In this document: positions 23,533 to 33,707 of the stretch, piece after piece
Numbering within the stretch: the stretch's first letter is position 1
Layout of the letters: every line of letters starts with the position of its first letter
Origin: Gracilaria domingensis
Taxonomy: Eukaryota > Rhodophyta > Florideophyceae > Gracilariales > Gracilariaceae
DNA: 64,000 bases
Direction: 5' to 3'
NCBI GenBank assembly: GCA_022539475.1
Contig: VCMS01000011.1
Span: 124,001 to 188,000, forward strand
The notes under the pieces: generated by a model
Seen by the model: the letters and a program-made list of their open reading frames with translations, nothing else
Told to the model about the DNA's origin: nothing
Databases searched by the model: none
Program-made: the position numbers and the translations under genes

Positions 23533-24695
23533 TGCAATGAAGATATCTATGATATTATCTTAATTATGTCAGGTAATTGGTGCAAACCTCTCACAAGTGT
23601 ATGACTGACCAAAACAACTGTGCACATTTTAGTCAGATATCTATGTTGTGCACTTTGACTCGTTTTTCAACGATGTTTTCTTACGCAACGTAGTGGAAAC
23701 GCGTTACACTAAAGAAAACACTTACAGATTATGTTTCGAGATGACCTTTTTCTTCTGCATCTAATCAGTCTAAATCAATATCACAGAAGTATAAGTAAAC
23801 GTAGTACTGTGAGTATGTTTTGTATCTCTCGAAAACACAACAAGATGACATACTACTATTAGTTTTTTTAGTCATTTTTCAATCAACGCGGCACAAAATT
23901 TGCACTTCTCTTTCAATGTAAAACTTTCGTAATATTTTGGCAACGTTTGATATCTTAGTTATGTCGATGTTTATTTTAACGATCTCCTTATCAGCATAAA
24001 AACCATAGTAGATTTGATAGCGAAGTTCATGCTCTATGCTTCATAATGTTTTCTTCTCTCGATGGTATGGAGAAGTGCTTGTGAACGGCAGGAGGGCGTT
24101 TCGATCTAAAGCAATTTACGTACACTACTTTCTTGGTCAAACGTAAAATGTTGACAACAATGGAAGCACTATTGCTGCTAGTACGCTTTTCAAAACTTTA
24201 TTCCGTAAAAATTGTGGTTTCAAAATCATTCTTCTGACTTGATGTTATACGAGCTTGCTGTTGAAGGTTTCGGGCGTATTTTATAATGGTTGACCGTGGA
24301 CAATAGGCACCCATGCTTTGGGGCAAATTATTGGGCGTCACAAGTTTCAATATTCGCATATGTTACGAAATTTGTTTGTGCTTGTTGGTTAAAAGAACGA
24401 AAATATTTCCACGAACACATGCATCCAACCCAATATTGCACTGATACAAGCAGGACACTGCTTGAAAATCTATCTATGATTGCTTGTTATTGTAAAAATC
24501 CGAACAGCGATCATCGTGTTTTTTTAACAGTGGCACTATGGAAAAAGAACAGGGATGCCAATGCAGAGATCTGGTTTGGTTAAACCAGTCTAGCCACATA
24601 AAATTTGTTTTGTGGTGCAAATAATCTGGATAAAATGGTGCCAAAATGTAAATTATAGCCGAATAGTAGTAAGACATTACTTCTAAAATACTACT

Positions 24696-24789
24696 AGAAA
24701 TAATTTTGAACACGTACGAAAAACTAACGCGTGCTATCTTACTTAAGATAGCAGGCGTTAGTTTTTTGTACGTGTTCAAAATTATTTCT
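24696..24789. repeat. Near-perfect 94-nt inverted repeat (foldback)
   Basis: Arms of about 45 bases, starting AGAAATAATTTTGAACACG on the left, pair with only two mismatched positions (one a G:T-type wobble) around an ACTT loop at 24741-24744. The transcript would be a long hairpin. It could be a foldback mobile element or a small-RNA precursor. No target-site duplication was found. Confidence 0.75.
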
Positions 24790-26330
24790 CTAGATTAGAA
24801 CTTTTGGGAAGTCAAAGAAGTTCGGAAGAGAAAATAGAATAGGCGAGAAGTTTATAGCAGTAGTTGGCAATTCGATATAAGCTTTATTTTTTCCAGGTAT
24901 TTTAAAGCATTTCTATGTCAATTAAAGATATTTGTCGATCACATTCTAATTTGCAAAAGTTCAAGCAATGAACGGCGGTCGGATCTAAATGGAAACAGAA
25001 GTTCGAGAGATTATTATTGCATCACAAGGATTGATACCGGAACATTAGAATCTTGACATAAACATGTTAAATTCTCAATTTTTGTACACTAAGAGTACCG
25101 TTTTTGTTCGTATATACAATTCAAAGCATATGTGGACACCGACAAAGGCGTTCTTGAGCAGAATCAGGAATCTGAATTTTGCTGCTCCCTAATTTCCAGA
25201 ACCGTGCTTTATATTTTGTTACTCAAAACTTGATTTCCTCAGTGCATTACGGTGTAATTTTCGCGAGATGTTTCATTGTGGCGATCTTTCGGAAATACTT
25301 ACTATTAATTTTTCACACATTTTTTGGCAGTTGGCGCTGTTTTCAATACAGCTTCGTTTAAGCGTCTTTTTGGCAAACAGATATTAGTGTGTATATCATT
25401 CTTGTACCTACAAATTGGCTTTACACGCTAAAGCTGTCACTACTTATAGAGAAGTTGAGATAGAATAAAAAGATCTGGAAAGAGGCTGGGCTTGCTCATT
25501 ATTTTTTGATGATTATGTGTCGAGAGACAGGGCCCCTGGGTTTTAGTTGCGAACTAATCAAAGGAGATCTAGACAGTGCTACGGTAGGCGGGATGCTTAT
25601 AGAGCTATTAAACCATCTGAGATTCTGTCATCCTTAGAAAAGGGAAATTATAGAAGGGTTGAGTAACAGTCAGAGGGCGGGGAAAGAGAACCGGAGTTGC
25701 TTCGGTCTCTTCCCATACTATTTCTGAGCAACTATATTAAGCAGCCCCATATCTAAATACATTGATGTTAGCTCTTGGTGCACACTCCTATTTTCCGTAA
25801 GCCTGGATTACTCTTTTGCGGAACTGTGAAAGAATTCCGCGGTTTCTTCTCAATATATTATTATGTTGTTTATAAAAAGGCTTGCACAGACTAGTTCTGC
25901 TACAGGCTCTGTATAGAAAATGAAGTATGCAGCAGCAGTATGTGTCACTGGGGTATTGGAGAAGACAAACTGTTTTACATAATGGCCATATCAGATAAAC
26001 GAAATAGGCAAATAAAGTAATCCAAACATCTGCAGCTGATTTAATATATATCGATTATGTAAATCATTCTTTTTCAAAACTAAAATGCCAATTCTTTTCT
26101 CATTTTGCAATAGTATACAGCAATTTCACAAATCTCAGAGATGCACAGTGTAATTATTCTGAACAATGTTTAGGACCCTGCATGAGTGATAATCTTTGAG
26201 ATGTTTATTTAATGAATTCTGATCTTCAAGAATTGTTTCCCTAAGGGCATCTCATCGGAGTTTTGCGGTAGTAGTGTGCTCTAGACATTGCTGCAATGGC
26301 ACTTTCACTACTCTCGAAGTGGGTTAGCCC

Positions 26331-26514
26331 CAGGCCCGTATTTGTGACTTATTATTTTGCGAAATAATAGAAATTGACTGTCGACTTTAGCAAAACGAAT
26401 AGTGATCATCCTATTTTTTTCTTATTTTTAGATCGTTGTGACTAGTCGGTATGCCATTTTTGTTGACTACTGACTACTCAATTTACTATTTTGATAGTCA
26501 CAAATACGGCCCTG
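26331..26514. mobile_element. Non-autonomous hAT-like MITE (184 bp)
   Basis: Terminal inverted repeats of about 19 bp: CAGGCCCGTATTTGTGACT on the left, and CAGGGCCGTATTTGTGACT on the right read from the other strand. Flanking octamers GTTAGCCC (26323-26330) and GGTAACCC (26515-26522) match at 6 of 8 positions, consistent with a decayed 8-bp target-site duplication. The CAG start and 8-bp duplication are hAT features. It has no coding capacity and shares its terminal repeat with the element at 47975. Confidence 0.7.
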
Positions 26515-28658
26515 GGTAACCCTTACTAATTCAGAAAAGAACACCCCTTTCGTAATATTCATATCAGATTATACTTCGAGAGTAAATGCCATTTGACATA
26601 AATTAAGTTCGAAGCTGAGAGCTGATTTCGCTCCCATTCTGCACACCTGCTTCATGTAGACAAGAAAACGATACGCAATATCAGAACGGTCACCAAGCCA
26701 TCATAAGAGGGAGCGATTAATATTAAAGAGGTCTTCAAAAAGAAGCTTAGAATGTCATTTGCTACAAGACATGCCAGTGGACATATACAGTTTTTCAGTT
26801 AATCAAACAGCTCTGGTAATAGGCCAGTATAAAATAGACAAGCACTGAAAGTCAATCGTTTGGAAATATCAATCCGTAGCGCGACTGAACGAGCTCTTCT
26901 TGTTTTCTGTGACATGCTTCTACCATTTGTAGCAAACTGAAATGTATCTACGGATATAAGCAGAGAAAGTTAAGGGAATAGAAGAATCATGGGCAAAAAG
27001 GGTGTAAAACGTGGCGTCGGACTGGAGTGTAATCACCAGACTAATATACAAGGGTATATCTTTTGCTGACGAGTGGATGTGTGATTCTAGCAATTTTCTA
27101 GTCGTCGCCCCAGCTCTTGCTTTTCATACATTAGTTGGCACCTAGTGTGCCTCTAAATCCTTTCTTCGAGATGTCGACATTTTGCTTTCCTCAGCTTTTA
27201 TTTCATTATCGTTTTCTTTTGATTTTGGTCATAATTAGGACTATGTTTTATTTCCCTCATTATTTTTGTTGCAGTCAACAATTTTGGGCTGTTATTCGGC
27301 TTCAAGCTTAGCCCGGATATTGAGAAAGGCGGTTTTAACGAGACTGTTATTATATGGAGAGATATTGAGACAATCTGTAAATGATCTCGATTTATGCGCT
27401 TTGGTTACCTCAGGAAGGAAAAAACTTCAGTTTTAAATCCTAAAGGTTAATATTTTTTTATCGTCTTCAAATCGAGTTCGATGTTTTGCAGCACATGAGA
27501 AAGTAAACGGGAAATAGATCAATATTTTGTTCTGTAAGCGTTTATTAGTGAATGATATTCTCTGTAGGGCGAATTTTGCTTCAAAGGGCTTCTCAGGCGG
27601 TTTTGTAATAATTACATCTTGCATTAAACAAAGCCATATTCGTCCTTTGATGAACTGAAATCGAAATTGGCTTCCCAACGTGGTCCGCCTCGAAACAAAT
27701 CGGCATCTTTTCGGCGTAGTGCAATTTTGAGAAGGTTTCCAAATCATAAATAGTTAGGGCAATTAACTGTTTGCTCGATTGTATTTGATGGCTCTTCCTT
27801 CAAAATGTTCCCTCGATCTTTCAAAATTACTGGCGGTCATGTGAGAGCTGTGGCGCAGCCTCCAGTTTATAAACTGTAATAAGATACATGTACTGAGCTT
27901 TAAATGTTGTGAGGTTTTGGTTCCAATCGGTTATTTTCTTTGTTGTCGCTCCTCTTCAAATACGTTTTAAATGTCTGCAATCGCTTGAGCTAAAGCTTAA
28001 ACACACGGAAGATTGTTTCGTTCAGCAGAGGTTTTTAGCTTTATGAATCTCTATTATAAATGCCGCCAGATCCCTGTAGTCTCTTGGAATTTAAAATATC
28101 ATTGTATTTGTAATAGGAAGCAACTGATAAGTTGCGTATAATGTTCAAAGATTTTAATAGATTCTTTATGGTAATGAAATATACCTGTTTTGTTTAGCCG
28201 CCTCTTTTCTATTACGGTTCAACGTTGTTTTTCTTCTCTTATTTTTCATTCTACATGTACAGGTCTTATGATATAAAATTGATTTATACAGTCGATATTT
28301 TTAGTTACAGTTCATAAAGTTGTGCTTTATTGTCAATAGTATTCATAGAGTTATATTAAGGCCAAGCAAAAACGAATGATGTGTTAACGTTATTTATATC
28401 AAGGGCCTTGATTGAACGACATCTCGTAATGGACGATGTTCTGTTCGGTCTCGCACCGTCGTCTATTCATAGCTGCCGGACGAATGTGAAGGCTGCTTGC
28501 AGACGTTGAAAGTAGTTGTTTTGAATGCACAACAAGCGCGGCAACGCCCGGCGTCGACGTTTTGCCGATGAACACATCCGTACAACTGGACCAAGCTTCG
28601 ATTTTTCCATCAACTGCGCCGCTACCAAGACACACTCCACGGATACGAGTGCGTCAAG

Positions 28659-29573
28659 ATGCCTCGTCAGAACAACCGCCGCAACAATGGCCGCAACAGT
28701 CGTCGTGCTAATCGCCGCAACAACCGAAATCATACTAGGCGGGACTCTATCGTGCAGTTGATGCTAAGCGACTCGGAGAGTCCTCCGTCCATTGTAGACT
28801 CTGACGAATGCTCTACTTCTACGTTGTCATCGGCTGCTGAGGACTACATAGCCAACTTGGCGCACAATGGCGCTGCTGATGACTACATAGCCAACTTGAC
28901 GGACAATGGCGCTGCTTCGGATTTGTCAGACTTTTTGGTAATTGATGCACCACGAGAATCCTCTCCACCACCTGTGCAGCATCCCGCGATTGTCCAGGGC
29001 TTGCTCGCATACGACGTGTTTTCCGCTCCGGATAGAACAACGAAGCACTACGTTTGTCGCCCTGACAAGAGCGCAGTTTTGCGTCTGGCGCTGCACAGGG
29101 CAGCAGAAGTCTTAGGAGCAACTTCCGAGTCTACCGGGCATGGGAAGGAACGACAAGTGGTTATAACCATGGATGTTGACCAGAATGTGACCATTGCCAG
29201 AGACGAGTTTAAAGACATTCTTGAAGAAATTGTAGAATCTCTATTCTCTGCACCGAAGAAAAAGGGTGGAAGAGGAAGAGAAAGACAGAAAGATAGGAAG
29301 AGACGGTTACAGATAGAACGTCGAGAAAGGAAGGCGGCATCATTTTTGGAAGAGAGAATAACTACAAGTAGTTTACGAACGCAAAGCAAGTCTAATAGGA
29401 GCAGGAAGCAAAACAAAGTCCCAGCAGAGCGGGTTGGAAGGGCTAACGTTGGCTACGGAATGTTGGAACGTATGGGTTGGAGCGAGGGACAAGGCCTCGG
29501 AGCCGAAGGAGAAGGACTTCGCGAACCGTTGGAGGCTGAACGCCGGCGCACACGAGCGGGCCTGGGATGCTGA
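28659..29573 (+). CDS. R3H and G-patch domain protein (Sqs1-like)
   Basis: A 304-aa predicted RNA-binding nuclear protein. The N-terminus is Asn/Arg-rich (1-28). A short tandem repeat, DYIANL followed by NGAA, occurs twice at 62-86. Residues 137-172 resemble an R3H domain with the R-x3-H pair R142/H146 and a following RQVVITM strand. A highly charged Lys/Arg stretch (199-227) precedes a clear C-terminal G-patch at about 263-304 (GYGMLERMGWSEGQGLG). R3H plus G-patch is the architecture of Sqs1/Pfa1, a cofactor of the DEAH helicase Prp43 in splicing and ribosome assembly; the link is by architecture only. The gene converges with the small acidic gene downstream. Confidence 0.8.
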   Translation: MPRQNNRRNNGRNSRRANRRNNRNHTRRDSIVQLMLSDSESPPSIVDSDECSTSTLSSAAEDYIANLAHNGAADDYIANLTDNGAASDLSDFLVIDAPRESSPPPVQHPAIVQGLLAYDVFSAPDRTTKHYVCRPDKSAVLRLALHRAAEVLGATSESTGHGKERQVVITMDVDQNVTIARDEFKDILEEIVESLFSAPKKKGGRGRERQKDRKRRLQIERRERKAASFLEERITTSSLRTQSKSNRSRKQNKVPAERVGRANVGYGMLERMGWSEGQGLGAEGEGLREPLEAERRRTRAGLGC

Positions 29574-29638
29574 CCTCAGTGTAGTCATTCCAAGTTGCTA
29601 GAATAGCGAGTTTCGTCTGTTAGTTCGAGACATTTTCA

Positions 29639-29980
29639 TTATAGAAAGCTTGTGGCAACGTACTCATCGTCAAGATCATCCCCGCCGAGATGGGAATAAT
29701 ACGGAACGAAGGCAGCAGCACGAGAAATCGGAGTTTTGAGCTTATGTGCTAGAGGCTTATCTGGAAGGACGTCCTCTTCCTCATCAGAATCCATATTGTC
29801 ATCAAAGTATTCTTCGGTTTCATTACCTATCATTTCGTGATGCTTTTCACTGTCGTCGTTTGCAAATTCTCGGCTTCGTTTGCGCGAAGTGAAATGATTG
29901 GAATCGGGGTTGCGTGTGGGCTCAGCTTGGGGCTCACGAGAGTCTTTCTCAGTTGAACGGGAACGATGTGTGGGAGGCAT
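29639..29980 (-). CDS. Small acidic protein, paralogue of the gene at 33268
   Basis: A 113-aa protein (as an unspliced frame) with a basic start (MPPTHRSRS), an SRKRSRE element, an acidic middle (MDSDEEEDV) and a conserved end (FVPYYSHLGGDDLDDEY). The same order appears in the protein encoded at 33268. A possible intron (29598-29659) would begin directly after the codon for the final Y with a weak GTTGCC donor; it has an ACTAAC branch site and a TTCTAG acceptor, and the spliced tail would begin QLGMTTLR, resembling QLRVSALR of the paralogue. If spliced, the frame would run to 29373, antisense to the G-patch gene, which is suspicious. Function unknown; no named domain. Confidence 0.6.
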   Translation of the reverse strand: MPPTHRSRSTEKDSREPQAEPTRNPDSNHFTSRKRSREFANDDSEKHHEMIGNETEEYFDDNMDSDEEEDVLPDKPLAHKLKTPISRAAAFVPYYSHLGGDDLDDEYVATSFL

Positions 29981-30284
29981 GCTGAACTGCATTTCTTGCG
30001 TCGAAAGGGTGCAAAAGAAGAGTATAATGCAAGGGTAGACTCAAGTTCACGAGTCTTCATGCCTCCACGGAAACAGATGGTTAAACTTTTTCTGGAAACC
30101 TCTTTTGGTGAAACGGCGCTTTTGCTGGAGGACGCTTATTTGAAGACACGCCGTGAATAAGAACCACTCTCATAACTTCCCATCGCTCACTGCGTGAGGA
30201 AAGTATCACTGGTCGCACTCATTTATTGATGCGAATACGTCCACAAGATATCAGTTCAACAGAGTTCCATTACGACCACAGAAC

Positions 30285-30698
30285 TTGACGCGAGCTCACA
30301 ACTATCCAAATGATGTTTGCCCTGGTTGCTACCGCTTGGAGCTTGTGAATTATCTTTCAATGAGAAACAGTGCTGATTTGATTGCGGCTGTTGAGGACCA
30401 ATTCCTGATGAAAGGCGTTCGAAGCTGGGTAAATTCAGGCGGGAGAACTTCTTTTGCTGGGTTTCCCATTGTAGATATTTTCAAGATCTCTGACGAAGAC
30501 CAAAGGAAGCACGAGCAGAGAATACAACACACTGTTGATTTGAGACCAGGTTGCTTTTGCACTGAAAAAAGTCTGAGGTCTTCTTCTTCTTTATTGTGGA
30601 AGATAGTCCTCAGTTACAAGGCCAAGGTAGAACTATCTAGAAATAGTTTTCTCTCGCTAAGGTCTGAAGTCTTCACGCAAGTGGTTCTTCGCGTTTAA
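30285..30698 (+). CDS. Hypothetical protein, weak support
   Basis: A 137-codon frame with mixed composition and no recognised domain. Just downstream, a separate frame (30751-30939) contains LPEHILGFVFSSL, reminiscent of an F-box start, preceded by a CTTGCAG acceptor-like site. A spliced gene across 30285-30939 is possible, but no matching donor and branch site were identified. Confidence 0.22.
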   Translation: MTRAHNYPNDVCPGCYRLELVNYLSMRNSADLIAAVEDQFLMKGVRSWVNSGGRTSFAGFPIVDIFKISDEDQRKHEQRIQHTVDLRPGCFCTEKSLRSSSSLLWKIVLSYKAKVELSRNSFLSLRSEVFTQVVLRV

Positions 30699-31059
30699 GT
30701 AATACCAAAAAGCTAGTGGACACACCTTTAGAAACAAATGGAGAACAGCTGTGAACCCTGTCCCCTTCTTGCAGTTGCCAGAGCACATTCTGGGGTTCGT
30801 ATTTAGTAGTTTGAACATGGTAATCAGACTTGATGAACTGAGCATTTCACGAGAGACTGATATTGCAGTTGAAGCCTGCTTAGGGGATTTAATCTTTTCA
30901 CTCGCATCGTGTGAAGAGAGCTTGCTCGTGATAATGTAGCGTGTGTTGATGCGCGTTACAAATTCGCGCAGAAAATCTCCTCGAAGGCGAAGTGTTCTTT
31001 TCGCATCCTACCGTACCCACAACTTTGGAATTCACGATGAGGTCTACCCTTAGTACTAC

Positions 31060-31707
31060 TTAGGCGCTTTCACCTAAATTGACGACCATTGAATCCTTTT
31101 CTTCCCAACAATCGGTTTGCACGACAAGTCTCACATCATGCTCACCAATGTGAGGTGAGCGGTGCAGCACTGCCTGCTCCCATTTTTCACCCATTCCTGC
31201 ACCTCTCATGAAAATGGCGTCGCCAGTGCAAAGATGAAGCGTCTCGTTATGTTCTTTGACAACAGTGCCAGGTCCAATAAGGGAACAAATTCCGCGCATT
31301 CGAACTCTGTCAACGTGCCACTTTGGACATGGAGTACCACGAGTGATCGAAACACGTCCTTTCACTTTACAAACGTTGCAAAGAGAGCTATGTACCACAG
31401 CCATATCACAGAGAGCGTCACGAAGAACATCAGGCAGATATCTGCAAGGAGAAGATATGCTTGCCTTGTTGTCCCGTACATTTAAAATGATATCGCGCAC
31501 ATCCATAGGAGGCAAGCAGCGAGTTATAGGCTTTGGAATCGGCAATGGACGAAATGCCGATTGAATCAACACCATGTTCTGACTTGTCTGCAGAACACCG
31601 TTGTGGAAGACCTCGGGAGGTAAGAAAGGCTTGCAATATCCGTACGCCAACCTTCGGATAACACATTTCGGTTCCATTTCTGCCATTGTTCGCCAGCGTT
31701 GCTTCAA
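31060..31707 (-). CDS. DUF1826 family protein
   Basis: A 215-aa protein matching the DUF1826 family, found in bacteria and some eukaryotes, with unknown biochemical role. The conserved core is present: CPKWHVDRVRMR at 127-138, GPGT at 145-148, GDAIFMRG at 162-169 and LHRSP at 181-185. The H131-x-D133 pair followed by H182 recalls the metal triad of cupin-fold Fe(II) oxygenases; this is inference. Single exon. Its start overlaps by 22 bases the divergent frame of a retroelement remnant, so the true start could be the second ATG (MAEMEP). Confidence 0.75.
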   Translation of the reverse strand: MKQRWRTMAEMEPKCVIRRLAYGYCKPFLPPEVFHNGVLQTSQNMVLIQSAFRPLPIPKPITRCLPPMDVRDIILNVRDNKASISSPCRYLPDVLRDALCDMAVVHSSLCNVCKVKGRVSITRGTPCPKWHVDRVRMRGICSLIGPGTVVKEHNETLHLCTGDAIFMRGAGMGEKWEQAVLHRSPHIGEHDVRLVVQTDCWEEKDSMVVNLGESA

Positions 31708-32423
31708 GCGAAGATGCCGCCACTGCCTTCAAATCCCAACGACGACCGAGCAGGCAGGCTGCTTCAGAGGGCAGGAATTCGGTCTCTTTCGCTCATGGCT
31801 TCCCATCTTCCATATGTTCGCATACGCCACAGTGGCTATTCGCATGGTTTACAGTACCCGTGTGTCCAATTGGCGTCGGCTCCACCCGCCGACATAATGC
31901 ACTTCGGGACGCTTTCTATACGTTTCTGAGACGCCCTCCGCTTTGTTTGCACGTCACACGGGAATGGCCTTTTCCATCGCAGCAGCACCTCCCCGAAAGC
32001 CAGCAATGGCGTCTAGATCTTGTCATCGACGACATGCGATTCAGTCCAAAGCCCTGTGGCGTCGATGTTACTGTTGTAAGCCCCAGCAGCAGAAACTTTG
32101 CGCTGGCGGCATCACGTACAGCAGGAGCGGCGGCTTCGAAGGCGGAAGCTGCCAAATGCGCAAAGTATTCAGCGCTGTGTACGACGAACAACGTCGAGTT
32201 CGCGCCGTTCGCGTTTGATGTCCACGGCGGTCTGGGAGAGTCAGCGAAACAATTCGCCCACCGTATCGCCGAATATGTCAGCGGCGTTCGCGGCACAAAT
32301 CCTATCACCGAATATCACACGTTCATACTCAGCTTGGAGAGAACGGTGCTCCAGTTCACTGCAGCGGCCGTCAACCGACGACGCCTAACGACTGACACTG
32401 CGTTTTACGGCGTGTCCACTTAG
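31686..32423 (+). mobile_element. Retroelement C-terminal endonuclease-like remnant
   Basis: A 245-codon frame whose C-terminal part (from about residue 67, TRRHNALRDAFYTFL) resembles the region after the reverse transcriptase in non-LTR retroelements: RHNALRD, a WRLDLVI strand, GVDVTVVSP, then an Ala-rich helix (AASRTAGAAASKAEA) and KYSALC. This pattern fits a restriction-like endonuclease core (RLD ... DVTV in place of PD ... ExK). No reverse transcriptase is present upstream, and the first 65 residues are not conserved-looking. An AATAAA signal follows at about 32445. It is either a truncated copy or a domesticated domain. Confidence 0.5.
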
Positions 32424-33267
32424 TGCAACGTGTTCTTAAATCTCATAAATAAAGGTTTCGTTCGTTCGTGTATCCCTTCATAATCCAAATCCCAGACAAA
32501 TTGCACCTCCTTCGCCGCACACCCAATACTTTATAAGGATACACTACCGTCTCTCTTTCTCTCAAGCGGTGATATGAATAAGATTAATCCATGATGGATC
32601 ATCATGATTATCATCGGACATCACAAGATTCAGGTAGATCTTTGAAAGCTGTTTCCTCGACCTCACTGGTTCTGAAACAGGTTTTCGGCGAAAAAAAAAA
32701 GCGTCAACATTCGACGGGGGACCTGCGCTCTAACGATTAACCTGTGGCTGAATCTCTTTTAAGCTCTGAGCGTACAACTGCCAACAGTAAACATTGAAAG
32801 AGTTGCCGATAGGCGTCGACGAGTTGAGTGATCAGTAATTCCCATGCTCACAGAAAGCAACTCTTCCCCCTGTACAGAACGAAATCCAAAGAGAGCGTTT
32901 CAACTCGGATCTCGACGACTAGCTCGTCCGCGCTGTTGTGTGCAATTCGAACCTCCGCGACGCATATCCTCATATTTCCTAGCTTTCATAATGATCCTCA
33001 GTGAAAATCTTCTACCCTCTTGAGGCGGTGAAACAATCCCTTGATGAAAGCAATAATTGATGCATGCCCTCTGAGAAATGCGAAAACAGCAAAAAAAAAC
33101 TCGACCTACAGTAATTAAAGGTTAGGCCCAGACAATAAAAGGAAAGGGGTTGTCGCAGCCCCATACTGTTAGCTGTACTCAGCAATGTCTCTAGAGGACG
33201 GCTCTCCTCAGAGAGATTTCTCACAAAGGCTCGGATCTTGAGCACCTTGCCGTAGAAACAGTCCAAC
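32424..33267. other. Intergenic, nothing recognised
   Basis: Contains the AATAAA after the retroelement remnant and the promoter region of the small acidic gene. An A9 run lies near 32692-32700. No open frame with a recognisable product. Confidence 0.5.
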
Positions 33268-33707
33268 ATGCCATCCCCGCGTCCGCAGCCAGTCGGTAAT
33301 GCCAGGTTACCCGCGCTGCTTCCTCTCACGCGCAACGCCGCTTCCAACACCCCAAACTCACGCAAGCGAGGTCGTGAAATAGCAAACGGTGATTCTGTCA
33401 ACCAGAACGCAATGATGGTGGCCGAAGCTGAAGAAGAGTACATCGATGTAGATATGGCATCCGCTGAGGCCTATGATGACGATGCTCCGACTCAAATAGC
33501 CGCCATGCAAAGCATAAACGACTCAGCTTCTCGCACCGGAGTGTTTGTACCGTTCTATGCTCATCTGGGTGGAGATGATTTTGACGATGAGTACGTAAGC
33601 AAAGGTTTTGGTCTTTCTTTATCTCCTGCTACTAACAGCTACTTTCGTTGTGTGTTATACAGCAACTTAGAGTGAGCGCTCTTCGTGAAGAGCACCGAGG
33701 CTTCTGA
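33268..33707 (+). CDS. Small acidic protein with one intron, paralogue of the gene at 29639
   Basis: Exon 1 is 33268-33594 and exon 2 is 33663-33707, giving 123 aa. The 68-nt intron has a GTAAGC donor, a perfect TACTAAC branch site at 33630-33636 and an ATACAG acceptor. The protein has SRKRGRE (31-37 region), an acidic middle (YDDDA) and the block FVPFYAHLGGDDFDDEY, then QLRVSALREEH from exon 2. The paralogue 3.3 kb away on the opposite strand shares all of these. Without splicing the frame runs to 33675 with a different tail. The function is unknown; small size, acidity and the basic patch suggest a nuclear adaptor or chaperone-like peptide, which is speculation. Confidence 0.68.

Larger units (their letters stand above)
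19833..28658. other. AT-rich gene desert
   Basis: About 8.8 kb of low-GC DNA (roughly one third GC by eye, against half or more in flanking genes) with stop codons in all frames. Only one open frame above 200 codons exists (22912-23532). It contains a GC-rich island at about 21.2-22.66 kb, a long hairpin at 24.7 kb and a hAT-like MITE at 26.3 kb. It may be a low-GC centromere-like or silent region; that is inference. Confidence 0.6.

Noticed and set aside
29373-29588. Second exon of the minus-strand acidic gene running antisense into the G-patch gene
   Set aside because: Only the first about eight residues resemble the paralogue; the remainder is antisense shadow of a conserved domain and the donor site is weak.
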